From positions 150,528 through 214,527 of the forward strand of contig NZ_CABVHJ010000004.1 in NCBI RefSeq assembly GCF_902497745.1: 64,000 bases of DNA. The letters run 5' to 3'. Each line of letters begins with the position of its first letter. Within the stretch, counting starts at the first letter, position 1. The stretch comes from Pseudomonas fluorescens. GTDB taxonomy: Bacteria > Pseudomonadota > Gammaproteobacteria > Pseudomonadales > Pseudomonadaceae. The position numbers and the translations under genes are program-made. Positions 55,744 to 63,227 of this stretch are shown here, one piece after another. Below the pieces are notes generated by a model that saw only the letters and a program-made list of their open reading frames with translations, was not told the origin of the DNA and ran no database searches.

Positions 55744-56307
55744 ATGAATTTGCCAGGAAAGCGCGCTACTCCCAATCAAACCAACTGGAAATCCCTTGGT
55801 TTACCGGACATACGCGATATAGAAGTGAGGTTATTGAATTCGAATGCTCGAGAAATTCCTGGTGCTACAAGTTTGGAATTGGCTTGGGAGCAGGTTGCGT
55901 TGGGGTTTGGGTTGTCGGAAGGCAAGAGTTATTCCGTTATACAAACGCCTTACGTCGCAGTCACTGTCAGACGCGAATATCTATTACATATCGTGGAAAA
56001 AAGGCCCAATGCGCGAGAGCGATTCACCGAGTTTGCATTGGATACCGTTCAGAATCCGTTGGAAATCTGGCAAATTTCCTACGATGACGGTTCGATACGA
56101 CTGGCATTTATCGGTGCGTACAACACGAAATATCAGATGCTTGTGGTGATCCACGCTGACTATGGACACTCTCTCTGGAATTTCATGAACTGCGACAAGA
56201 AAGCCTTGAATAAGCATCGCCACGGGATGCTGGTGTATCAGCGTTTCCAAAGCGCCAAACAAAAAAAGCAGCCTGAAGAGGCTGCTTTTTCTGAGGTGGG
56301 CGCTTGA
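55744..56307 (+). CDS. Orphan BECR-fold (PBECR2-like) nuclease-domain protein
   Basis: A 187-aa protein, AT-richer than its neighbours. The C-terminal domain (residues about 78-170) has a His in EYLLHIVEKRPNARERF, then the strands TVQNPLEIWQISY, SIRLAFIGAYN, YQMLVVIHADYG and a closing helix. This is the pattern of the phage Barnase-EndoU-ColicinE5-RelE-like nuclease domain, usually the C-terminal toxin of phage-head or polymorphic toxin proteins. Here it stands alone with a short N-terminal part and no signal peptide. The last 15 codons read through a terminator hairpin (56261-56290), which suggests loss of an earlier stop. It may be a toxin remnant. No immunity gene is recognised. Confidence 0.6.
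   Translation: MNLPGKRATPNQTNWKSLGLPDIRDIEVRLLNSNAREIPGATSLELAWEQVALGFGLSEGKSYSVIQTPYVAVTVRREYLLHIVEKRPNARERFTEFALDTVQNPLEIWQISYDDGSIRLAFIGAYNTKYQMLVVIHADYGHSLWNFMNCDKKALNKHRHGMLVYQRFQSAKQKKQPEEAAFSEVGA
56261..56290. terminator. Terminator hairpin inside the nuclease-like gene
   Basis: AAAAAAAGCAGCCTGAAGAGGCTGCTTTTT. The T-run is longer on the minus strand (seven T) than on the plus strand (five T). Confidence 0.75.
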
Positions 56308-56514
56308 TATTGTGCTCCCTCAAGCAGGGGAGAAGAGGTCTCACCCGAGCGCTGATATTCAGGTCATCAACGGGGTTCCTAACGCCGACTATTACCACCT
56401 GAAGGCAGTCGGTTTCGCGCTCTTGGGGCCGATTCTCTGTCAGGCGTATTGGCAAGTCAAACGGAAAATAGATAATAGGTATCCGCATATGAAGAACTTT
56501 ATTGGCTTGGTTCA

Positions 56515-56543
56515 TATGTGTACTAATCTTGATGTGTCACATA
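56515..56543 (+). promoter_or_regulatory. Putative operator of the Xre/RES pair
   Basis: ATGTGTCACAT (56532-56542) is a perfect 5-1-5 palindrome 20 bases before the antitoxin ATG. A further half-site TATGTG lies at 56515-56520. Autoregulation by the antitoxin would explain it. Confidence 0.5.
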
Positions 56544-56562
56544 ACGAGTTGGTAACGATCTG

Positions 56563-56970
56563 ATGCCTACTTCACCTCCAGCCCTCACCCCACGCGAACA
56601 ACTCGACGCCCCCGAAGCCGGCCGCGTCGCGCTGAAGTTCTTCTTCAACCTCATGGAGCGTTGGGGCTGCAGCGCTGAGCAGCAACGCACATTGCTGGGC
56701 GGTGTCGGTAACACCACGTTCTACAAATACAAACACCTGCCGAACATACGTCTGCCTAACGACACCCTTGAGCGGATCTCCTATCTGATGGGTATTCACA
56801 AGGCGCTGAGCATCATCTTCAGCAATAGCCGTGAACGCGCCTACACGTGGGTCAGCAGCCCGAACACGGCGGCGCCGTTCAATGGGCAAACGGCGCTGGA
56901 TTACATGCTGGCTGGGCGCGTGATCGATATCGCCGACGTTCGCCGCTACCTCGACGGGGTGCGCGGTTGA
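56563..56970 (+). CDS. Xre/MbcA/ParS-family antitoxin
   Basis: A 135-aa antitoxin. The N-terminal Xre-like helix-turn-helix region (EAGRVALKFFFNLMERWGCSAEQQRTLLG) is followed by the DUF2384 toxin-binding domain (YLMGIHKALSIIFSNSRERAYTWVSSPNTAAPFNGQTALDYM, DIADVRRYLDGVRG). It neutralises the RES toxin encoded next; the stop overlaps the toxin's TTG start. It is probably an autorepressor acting at the palindrome upstream. Confidence 0.9.
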   Translation: MPTSPPALTPREQLDAPEAGRVALKFFFNLMERWGCSAEQQRTLLGGVGNTTFYKYKHLPNIRLPNDTLERISYLMGIHKALSIIFSNSRERAYTWVSSPNTAAPFNGQTALDYMLAGRVIDIADVRRYLDGVRG

Positions 56971-57647
56971 AAGTGCCTGATTTGGTGGATGTGCAATGGC
57001 CGCGAGCCTACCGGATCGTCAACAGCAGCTTCCCGCCGATTGCGCTGTTCGAAGATGTGCTCGATCCCGAAGACCTGGAAGTTGCCTACGCGCTGGAAGC
57101 GCTGACCAACGATCGCCTGATCGAACAGGCCGGGGTTCTCGCCCGTGTGAGAACCGAAGACCGACTCTCCGGCCCCGGCTCGACTCCGGTGATGGCTGCG
57201 TTTACCCACATCGGCAAACGCAGTCGATTCTGCGACGGTACCTTCGGCGTTTACTACGCTGCGAGCAGCCAGGCAGCAGCCATCGCCGAGACCTGTTATC
57301 ACCAGGAGCGATTTCTTGCGGCAACCCAGGAAGCGGATCTTGAGTTGACCATGCGGACTTACGTCAATCGGGTGGTTAAAGCGTTACACGACATTCGTCA
57401 CGATCACCCCGAGCTACACAATCCGGATCCGGAGGCTTATGGGCCGTCTCAGCTATTCGCCCGTCAACTGCGCGAAATCGAGTCGTGGGGTCTGCTCTAC
57501 AACAGCGTTCGCCTGCCGGGCCATGAATGTGTCGCCGCGTTTCGACCTCCAGCTGTATCGATTCCGAAACAGGGCAAGCATTTGCGGTATGTGTGGAGTG
57601 CGAGTCAGCAGAAGATTTCGTTTGTGCTTGAGATCAGTCAGGTCTGA
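56967..57647 (+). CDS. RES-domain toxin (NAD+ phosphorylase/ADP-ribosyltransferase type)
   Basis: A 226-aa toxin of the RES family (MbcT/ParT/Res), whose members degrade NAD+ or ADP-ribosylate phosphoribosyl pyrophosphate synthetase. The three conserved polar positions are visible as Arg in WPRAYRIV, Tyr in GVYYAASSQAAAIAETCYH with Glu, and Ser/Asn in LLYNSVRLPGHECVAAF. Length is usual for the larger RES group. No ATG is available; a TTG at 56967 overlapping the antitoxin stop (TTGA) is the best start, with GGGG seven bases upstream; GTG 56973 is an alternative. Confidence 0.88.
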   Translation: MKVPDLVDVQWPRAYRIVNSSFPPIALFEDVLDPEDLEVAYALEALTNDRLIEQAGVLARVRTEDRLSGPGSTPVMAAFTHIGKRSRFCDGTFGVYYAASSQAAAIAETCYHQERFLAATQEADLELTMRTYVNRVVKALHDIRHDHPELHNPDPEAYGPSQLFARQLREIESWGLLYNSVRLPGHECVAAFRPPAVSIPKQGKHLRYVWSASQQKISFVLEISQV

Positions 57648-57650
57648 AAC

Positions 57651-57680
57651 GCAAAAGCTCTCGCATCGGCGAGGGCCTGA
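57651..57680 (-). terminator. Candidate terminator for the minus-strand DUF3077-like gene
   Basis: On the minus strand GCCCTCGCC/GCGAGAGC with a short loop is followed by TTTTGCGTTT. Confidence 0.5.
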
Positions 57681-57689
57681 CACCGGCGT

Positions 57690-57965
57690 TTACATCAACG
57701 GCTTGTCCGGCGGCGCATCCATCACTTTCACTACATCATCGATCAGCGCTTTGCTCAATTCCTGCAAATACTGCGAGGCATAAGCGTGAAGATCAGGGTC
57801 GCGCGAGACTGAAGTGTCCGTAGTGAGTAATCCTCTCAGGCCCGGTCGCTGAATTGGCAGTGACGAACTGGACGGTTGCTTGAGGGAGAGCCGATGCACA
57901 ATCGTGGCTAGTAGTGGCTTTGCTTGGCTTCTCGTTACAACAAATTTCTCAGGATTTCGTGCCAT
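57690..57965 (-). pseudogene. DUF3077-like small gene, probably frameshifted
   Basis: A 91-aa open frame. Its C-terminal part (ASQYLQELSKALIDDVVKVMD) looks like the end of DUF3077-type Pseudomonas proteins, but the N-terminal 60 residues do not. An overlapping frame from an ATG at 57982 reads MTDKTHGTKS, then a stop, then an Ala-rich run (DCASALPQATVQFVTANSA) that would suit the missing helix. This suggests a gene broken by one nonsense change and one frameshift. A hairpin (57651-57680) after its 3' end looks like its terminator. Confidence 0.4.
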
Positions 57966-58027
57966 GCGTTTTGTCGGTCATGGCTTGTCCTTAGCCTTTT
58001 CCAAGCAATAAAACGAGGAGATCAGCG

Positions 58028-58204
58028 ATGGTCGATGAACTGGAGCAATTCCAGCAGGACTTACTGGAGTCTGTACATCAGATGAAGGCCGGTGAGGCCG
58101 CGCGCGTAACCCACGTACCGTTTTCTGCGGCGGAAGAACCGAGCGTCGAAGCGCCAAGCGATATTGGATTGGGAAGCCTGATTTCCATTGAGTCCGCCAG
58201 TTAA
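58028..58204 (+). pseudogene. Truncated HTH-antitoxin-like gene (58 aa)
   Basis: A 58-aa frame with a good ribosome site (GAGGAG at 58014-58019). The first 36 residues (MVDELEQFQQDLLESVHQMK, AGEAARVTHVPFSAAEE) match the N-terminal leader common to small HigA/NadS-like antitoxins of pseudomonads as I remember them, where a helix-turn-helix should follow. Here the helix-turn-helix is absent: the frame continues for 22 unrelated residues to the stop, and no other frame supplies it. No toxin partner lies next to it. It is probably a deletion remnant, though a functional small protein cannot be excluded. Confidence 0.5.
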
Positions 58205-58423
58205 GGACACTGAGAAAAGCTGTTTAAGCTATTACACATTTTTATGGGCACGTCATAATTATTGCCAGTTCATAATTTGGCATAAAGACGGAAATTTGAG
58301 CTTAGGGAGTGGTGCTTTCTGAGGGAAGGACGTCAGGCGAGTAGATCGACATGCGAGGAAAGGAGGCGCTATTTCTACCGAAGCAGAAACGCTGCCAAAA
58401 ATATAAACACCCCAGAAACAACA
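58205..58423. other. AT-rich gap before tRNA-Thr
   Basis: No gene is supported; the frame open across the tRNA is not credible. It contains no integrase and no visible copy of the tRNA 3' end. Confidence 0.5.
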
Positions 58424-58449
58424 AAGCCCCTGCATTTCTGCAGGGGCTT
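58424..58449 (-). terminator. Terminator of tRNA-Thr
   Basis: AAGCCCCTGCA/TGCAGGGGCTT hairpin just downstream of the tRNA on the minus strand, followed on that strand by TTGTTGTTT. Confidence 0.88.
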
Positions 58450-58457
58450 CGTTTGTA

Positions 58458-58533
<76 letters not shown>

Positions 58534-58609
58534 GTTGTGGGCGACGATTATAGCGATTGGGTGGTTTCTGTAAACCCCTGAATTCAGACTATTTTTGCGG
58601 GAGGCCGGA

Positions 58610-59446
58610 TCATGCCCGGCGCAGCACGTTATGCAGTTTCTGCAGAGCACGCCAGGCGCGATTGTTCTGCATGGCGTGGAGTTGCGCTTCGGCGCGTTCG
58701 GCGCGTTGTGTGGCGGCGCTGATTTGGGCCAGGGCGTCGGCTTCGCTGGGGCTGACGGGGTGGGCGAAAGGGTGGCCCAGGCACAGCTGGAAGTTGTCGA
58801 GCTGGCAGGGCGGCATGTCGAAGGCCGGTTTGAGGTTCAGGTGTTCGTCGGCGAGAAAATAGCTATTGAGGCCGTCGAAGCAGACGTTCTGGTAGCCGGC
58901 GTCGGTGACCAGGTGTTCCCAGGTGTGGTCACGTTCGAACGGGGTTTCGATAAGGATAAGCCACGGGCGGAAGCGACTGAAGTCCATGCCGCGCAACACG
59001 GTTTCTTCGTGGCCTTCGACGTCTATTTTGAGGAAATGGATGGGGCGGTCGGCGGCGTGTTCTTCGCAGATCGAGGTCAACGTGCGGGCCTTTACGGTCA
59101 GGCTCTGCACCTCCAGGCCACGCTCCTTGCGCTCTTGAGCGATCACCGGGTCGGCGGTGGACAGGCCGGTTCCGGGAATACCATAGAAGGTGATTTCCCC
59201 GGGCGCATCGCTGGCGATGCATTGCAGAATGGTATCGCGTGGGCGTTGCTGGACCAGGGCGTCGTGGAAGCTTTGCATCGGCTCGATGTTGATGCCGCTC
59301 CAGCCGCGATCATAAAAGGCCTTCGTCACTGAATCATGGATTGGATCGTTGGCGCCGACGTCGATGTAGAAGCCGTTTTCAAAGAATTTGAGTGCGCGCC
59401 ACAGGCGGATGTCTTCGAAATTCTGTGCATATGAAATGAACGTCAC
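58610..59446 (-). CDS. FkbM-family methyltransferase
   Basis: A 278-aa SAM-dependent methyltransferase. The FkbM domain covers residues about 25-200: YIDVGANDPIHDSVTKAFYDRGW, GINIEPM, HFLKIDVEGHEETVLRGMDF. The family methylates hydroxyl groups of sugars or polyketides, often in surface glycans. A C-terminal extension with an Ala-rich coiled coil (AQISAATQRAERAEAQLHAM) follows. The start is a GTG at 59446 with GGGAG six bases upstream. It stands alone, so the substrate is unknown. Confidence 0.85.
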   Translation of the reverse strand: MTFISYAQNFEDIRLWRALKFFENGFYIDVGANDPIHDSVTKAFYDRGWSGINIEPMQSFHDALVQQRPRDTILQCIASDAPGEITFYGIPGTGLSTADPVIAQERKERGLEVQSLTVKARTLTSICEEHAADRPIHFLKIDVEGHEETVLRGMDFSRFRPWLILIETPFERDHTWEHLVTDAGYQNVCFDGLNSYFLADEHLNLKPAFDMPPCQLDNFQLCLGHPFAHPVSPSEADALAQISAATQRAERAEAQLHAMQNNRAWRALQKLHNVLRRA

Positions 59447-59788
59447 GGTCGCTCCCTGTCAGTGGTTTGTTCTTATTGGTTGCAGTGCTGCCTGCCCGGT
59501 GTGAGCTTGTATAGCAAGGGCGGAGGGTGGGCGCAATTTACTCCTGAAACAGTCCGTCATTCGGCGGTTATGTCATTTCGATCTGAAGCTTATGCACAAC
59601 GGGAAGCTGCATCGGGGCGCCTGCGGGGGATTTTGTGGACGCATTCTCAATTTGTTCGCAAATCCCTGTTTTACAGGTTTTTTATTTATATGAACAAAAA
59701 ATGACCAGTGCTGTTAAGGGCTCGTAACAGGCGTGGATATTGGATCCATGGGAAATCCATCAACAGAGTTATCCACAGGTTGGAGCGT
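59447..59788. other. 342-base intergenic region
   Basis: A plus-strand frame (59462-59704, 80 aa) exists but has no ribosome site and Cys/Trp-rich composition, so it is not supported. The region carries the FkbM promoter area. No repeat is seen. Confidence 0.5.
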
Positions 59789-61024
59789 TTAAGCGCGTTC
59801 GGCCAATAGCAGCAAATTACGGGGTGTGAGTGGGGCTGCGCAAAAAGTGCCGAGACGTACAGCGTAGCCTTGTTCTTCCAGAAAAACGGCTCGGTCCAGA
59901 TTCAGCCAAAGCTCCAGTGGCCGTCGGAACAATCCTCGGAGCAATTCCAGGTTGCGAACTTCGGCCAACCGCTGCCAACCGGCCGCTTCCAATGCTGACC
60001 AATCTGGCGAGCCGATTGTGGATAACTCTTTGAGTGCGGCCAGATCGCGACAGTAATCGGCGAACGGTTTATCCAGCCAGGCACTGGGCAGAGATGGCGT
60101 CGGCAGGTATTCGTCGACGCCGCGCACTTGGCGTTGCAGCAGGTCGAAAGCCAGGCGGCGGGCCATGGAAATGTCGCGCTGACGTCGGACGCGTGCACCG
60201 GCGGTGACGGTTTCGCTCATCGGTAGCGCCAGATCTTCCAGCGAGAGCTGTAGGAGTGATCGCGAGCCGGCACGGGACAATGCCTGATATTCGCTGCGGC
60301 GGATGCGGTTGTAGCAACAAGGTGCGATCGCCATTTGTTGGCATCCGGCAGCGCTGGCCAGTTGCATCAAGCGCACATGAAGATCACCGCAGGCATGGAG
60401 AGCGACGGGCGTGTGAGCGGCGTTCAATACGGCTGAGGCGTCCGCCGCCAGTACATCCTGTTCCACGTGCAAAGCGTGCAACTGATGAAGCTGACTCAAC
60501 GCCTGCCCGCTGGCGACCAATAAAGGATCGTATTCAACGCAAGTCAGTTGCTGCCCCCCGCCCAACAAGCGTCGTCCCAAATGCCCCTTGCCCGAACACC
60601 AGTCCAGCCAATGCGTCGGCTGCGAGGCGAAAGACAAACGACTGGCAAACGCCTCGATCTGCTGCCACTTGCGTCCAGGCACGTCGACATTCAATCGATG
60701 TCCGGCGGCTTCGAGCGCGTGTTCCGGTAGCTCACCGACCGCGCTCAACTCAGCCGACAACGCCGCCAATGAAGCGAACGGCTCCGGCGCATCGACAAGA
60801 TCAGCAGGTTGGTTGTGAGCACTTTCCGCGTCTTCCAGCGACCGTCCGCGCAGCCACAAGGCCAGTTCCGGGTAGGACGCTTCCCAATCAAGCGAAAGAT
60901 GAGTGAACGGTCGAGGTTTCCACAACGCCTGATGCGTTGTGAGAAATGTGTCCAGCGCCGTGAAGCGGGCGAGTAAGTCCTCGCCCGTCAGCACGTGGGA
61001 AATGTCAGCGCCCTTGGCAGGCAT
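59789..61024 (-). CDS. SAM-dependent methyltransferase-like protein (PF13679 type)
   Basis: A 411-aa protein. The SAM-binding segment is THWLDWCSGKGHLGRRL, followed by LTCVEYDPLLVASGQAL and VALHACGDLHVRLMQLA, and the motif IAPCCYNRIRRSEYQ, which is typical of the PF13679 methyltransferase group (related to eukaryotic METTL25/RRNAD). Substrates of bacterial members are unknown. It overlaps the upstream permease gene by 20 bases, so it is co-transcribed with the amino-acid transporter despite no obvious functional link. ATG 61024 is the natural start; GTG 60994 is possible. Confidence 0.82.
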   Translation of the reverse strand: MPAKGADISHVLTGEDLLARFTALDTFLTTHQALWKPRPFTHLSLDWEASYPELALWLRGRSLEDAESAHNQPADLVDAPEPFASLAALSAELSAVGELPEHALEAAGHRLNVDVPGRKWQQIEAFASRLSFASQPTHWLDWCSGKGHLGRRLLGGGQQLTCVEYDPLLVASGQALSQLHQLHALHVEQDVLAADASAVLNAAHTPVALHACGDLHVRLMQLASAAGCQQMAIAPCCYNRIRRSEYQALSRAGSRSLLQLSLEDLALPMSETVTAGARVRRQRDISMARRLAFDLLQRQVRGVDEYLPTPSLPSAWLDKPFADYCRDLAALKELSTIGSPDWSALEAAGWQRLAEVRNLELLRGLFRRPLELWLNLDRAVFLEEQGYAVRLGTFCAAPLTPRNLLLLAERA

Positions 61025-61694
61025 CGACGCGCAGCCAGCGCTCCAGCAGCTTGAAGCCGCGTACGAGAACGTAAGCCATCAGCAGATAGAACACGCCAGC
61101 AGCGAAGAAGATTTCCACCGGCAGATAGGTGCGGGCGATGATCGTGCGTGCCATGCCGGTCAGTTCCAGCAAAGTCACGGTGCTGGCCAGCGCACTGGCC
61201 TTGAGCATCAGGATCACTTCGTTGCTGTACGCCGGCAGGCCGATGCGCGCAGCACGCGGGAGGATGATGTAGAACATCGCTTTTGGCTTGGACATGCCCA
61301 AGGCTCGCGCCGCTTCGATCTCGCCCGGCGGAATCGCCTGAATCGCCCCGCGCAAGATCTCGGCGATGTACGCCGCCGTGTGCAGGGTCATGGTTACCGT
61401 TGCGCACCAGAACGGATCGCGCAGGTACGGCCACAATGCGCTTTCCCGCACCGCATCGAACTGCGCCAGGCCGTAATAGACCAGGAACAGTTGAACCAGC
61501 AACGGCGTGCCACGGAAAAAGAAGATGTAAGCGTAGGGCAGCGAGCGCACGTACCACAGCTTCGAAGAGCGGGCGATGCCCAGCGGAATCGCCAGCAGCA
61601 GACCGGCGATTACAGCGATGGCCACCAGTTCCAGGGTCAGGGTCGCGCCCTGTGCCAGTTTCGGCAGCCACTTGATGATCACTTCCCAGTTCAT
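61005..61694 (-). CDS. Polar amino-acid ABC transporter permease (HisM/ArtM type)
   Basis: A 229-aa permease with about five membrane segments. FFRGTPLLVQLFLVYYG is the family signature and EAARALGMSKPKAMFYIILPRAARIGLPA is the ATPase-contacting EAA loop. Start at ATG 61694, which overlaps the upstream permease stop by one base. It forms a heterodimer with the next permease. The likely substrate class is basic amino acids (histidine, arginine, lysine, ornithine), from the binding protein. Confidence 0.92.
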   Translation of the reverse strand: MNWEVIIKWLPKLAQGATLTLELVAIAVIAGLLLAIPLGIARSSKLWYVRSLPYAYIFFFRGTPLLVQLFLVYYGLAQFDAVRESALWPYLRDPFWCATVTMTLHTAAYIAEILRGAIQAIPPGEIEAARALGMSKPKAMFYIILPRAARIGLPAYSNEVILMLKASALASTVTLLELTGMARTIIARTYLPVEIFFAAGVFYLLMAYVLVRGFKLLERWLRVDACQGR

Positions 61695-62386
61695 TAAGCG
61701 CTCCTCGCAAAGCCGCGAGCGGCGCGTTTTTCCAGGAAGTGCATGCCGGTCATCGCCAGCACGGTCAGGCCCAGGTACATGATCGCGGCGACCATATAGA
61801 AAGTGAACGGTTGTTTCGACACGGTCACGCCGATTTGCGCGTGACGCATGATTTCTTCCAGGCCGATCACCGAGACCAGTGCGGTGTCTTTCATCAGGAT
61901 CATGAACAGATTGCCCAGGCCGGGCAGGGCGATGCGCCACATCTGCGGCATGATCAACCGGGTGAAGATCCGCCATTTCGACAGGCCCAGGGCCTGGCCG
62001 GCCTCACGGTGGCCTTTGGGAATGGCGAGGATTGCACCACGGAACACTTCCGTGGCGTAGGCGCCGAAGCACAGGCCGAGTGCGATCACGCCGGCGGCGA
62101 AGGCGTTGAGTTGCAGGTCGGGGTTGCCGAAGAATTCACCGAGGGCGCGCATCAGGTTGACCGTACCGAAGTAGATCAACAGCACCCAGAGCAATTCCGG
62201 GACGCCGCGCACCAGGGTCGAATAGGTGCCGCCAAGCCATTGCAGCGGCTTGTACGGGGAAGTCTTGGCCAAGGCGCCGAGCAGGCCGAGCACCAGTCCC
62301 AGGCACAGGGCGGTGAGAGCCAGTTGGACGGTCATCAGCGCGCCGGCAGCGAGGGCCGGGCCGAATCCGTAGAGGTCGATAATCAT
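61694..62386 (-). CDS. Polar amino-acid ABC transporter permease (HisQ/ArtQ type)
   Basis: A 230-aa permease with five or six membrane segments. LVRGVPELLWVLLIYFG is the family signature and EAGQALGLSKWRIFTRLIMPQMWRIALPG is the EAA loop. The gene is 78 bases after the binding-protein gene and overlaps the next permease by one base (TAATG). Ordinary length. Confidence 0.92.
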   Translation of the reverse strand: MIIDLYGFGPALAAGALMTVQLALTALCLGLVLGLLGALAKTSPYKPLQWLGGTYSTLVRGVPELLWVLLIYFGTVNLMRALGEFFGNPDLQLNAFAAGVIALGLCFGAYATEVFRGAILAIPKGHREAGQALGLSKWRIFTRLIMPQMWRIALPGLGNLFMILMKDTALVSVIGLEEIMRHAQIGVTVSKQPFTFYMVAAIMYLGLTVLAMTGMHFLEKRAARGFARSA

Positions 62387-62464
62387 GGAATTCTGTTCAA
62401 ATTGCGGCAGGCAAAGTCGGGAGCCGGCGCCGTTGCATCACGGCGCCAGTCCCACAGGTCAGGA

Positions 62465-63214
62465 TCAGTAGATGCTGAACGGGAAGTACTTGTCGTTGAT
62501 CTTCTTGTAGGTACCGTCTGCGACGATTTCCTTCAGGGCGGCGTTCAACTTCTCACGCAGGGGATCGCCTTTACGCACAGCGATGCCGATCTTGTCGCTT
62601 TCTACAACAGGGTCACCTTTGAACTCGTAGTTCTTGCCAGCGTCGCTTTTCAGCCAGTCATAGTTGGCATACTTGTCGGCGAGGATCGCGTCGACACGAC
62701 CGGAGGTCAGGTCGAGGTAGGCGTTTTCCTGGGTGTCATAGAGTTTGACGCTGAGATCGCTGCCGTAGGTGTCATCCAGCCAGGTCCCGGCCAGGGTCGC
62801 ACGCTGTGTCCCGATGGTCTTGCCTTTCAGCGAGTCCTTGTCGGTTTTGAAGTCGACGTTTTTCGGTGCGATGAACTGCAGCTTGTTCGAGTAGTACGGG
62901 TCGGTGAAGTCGACCGCGCCTTTGCGCTCGTCGGTGATCGACAGCGAGGAGATCAGGAAGTCGAACTTCTTCGCGTTCAGGGCCGGAATGATGCCGTCCC
63001 AGTCGGAAGTGACCACGGTGCATTCGACTTTCATCTTCGCGCACAGGGCGTCGCCGATGTCTTTGTCGAAGCCGACCACGTTGCCGCTGGCGTCTTTATT
63101 GTTGAACGGCGGGTAAGCCGCTTCGATGCCCATCTTCAGGGTCTCGGCCATGGCACCGGCGCTGAACGCGAGGGTGACGGTGGCGGCCAGGAAGACCTTT
63201 TTAAAATTCTGCAT
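62465..63214 (-). CDS. Amino-acid-binding periplasmic protein (HisJ/ArgT type)
   Basis: A 249-aa solute-binding protein. The signal peptide runs from MQNFKKVFLAATVTLAF to SAGAMA-E (cleavage near residue 23). The SBP_bac_3 signature GIEAAYPPFNNKDASGNVVGFDKDIGDAL and the second-lobe GKTIGTQRATLAGTWLDD are present. The two cysteines in ALCAKMKVECTVV fit the disulfide of the LAO/HisJ group, so basic amino acids are the likely ligands. It is 13 bases after the ATPase gene. Confidence 0.92.
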   Translation of the reverse strand: MQNFKKVFLAATVTLAFSAGAMAETLKMGIEAAYPPFNNKDASGNVVGFDKDIGDALCAKMKVECTVVTSDWDGIIPALNAKKFDFLISSLSITDERKGAVDFTDPYYSNKLQFIAPKNVDFKTDKDSLKGKTIGTQRATLAGTWLDDTYGSDLSVKLYDTQENAYLDLTSGRVDAILADKYANYDWLKSDAGKNYEFKGDPVVESDKIGIAVRKGDPLREKLNAALKEIVADGTYKKINDKYFPFSIY

Positions 63215-63227
63215 GCATGTTGCTCCG

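Noticed and set aside
56312..56562. 83-aa plus frame and an overlapping minus frame between the nuclease-like gene and the Xre antitoxin, considered as an immunity gene.
   Set aside because: No ribosome site, no coherent hydrophobic or helical pattern, and it covers the probable Xre promoter and operator.
19307..58280. The 13-base string GTTCATAATTTGG occurs at about 19306 and about 58268, upstream of small genes or gaps.
   Set aside because: Many 13-mers are expected twice by chance in 64 kb; no longer similarity surrounds the two copies.
59462..59704. 80-aa open frame rich in Cys and Trp between FkbM and the methyltransferase-like gene.
   Set aside because: No ribosome site, unlikely composition, and it lies in the divergent promoter area.
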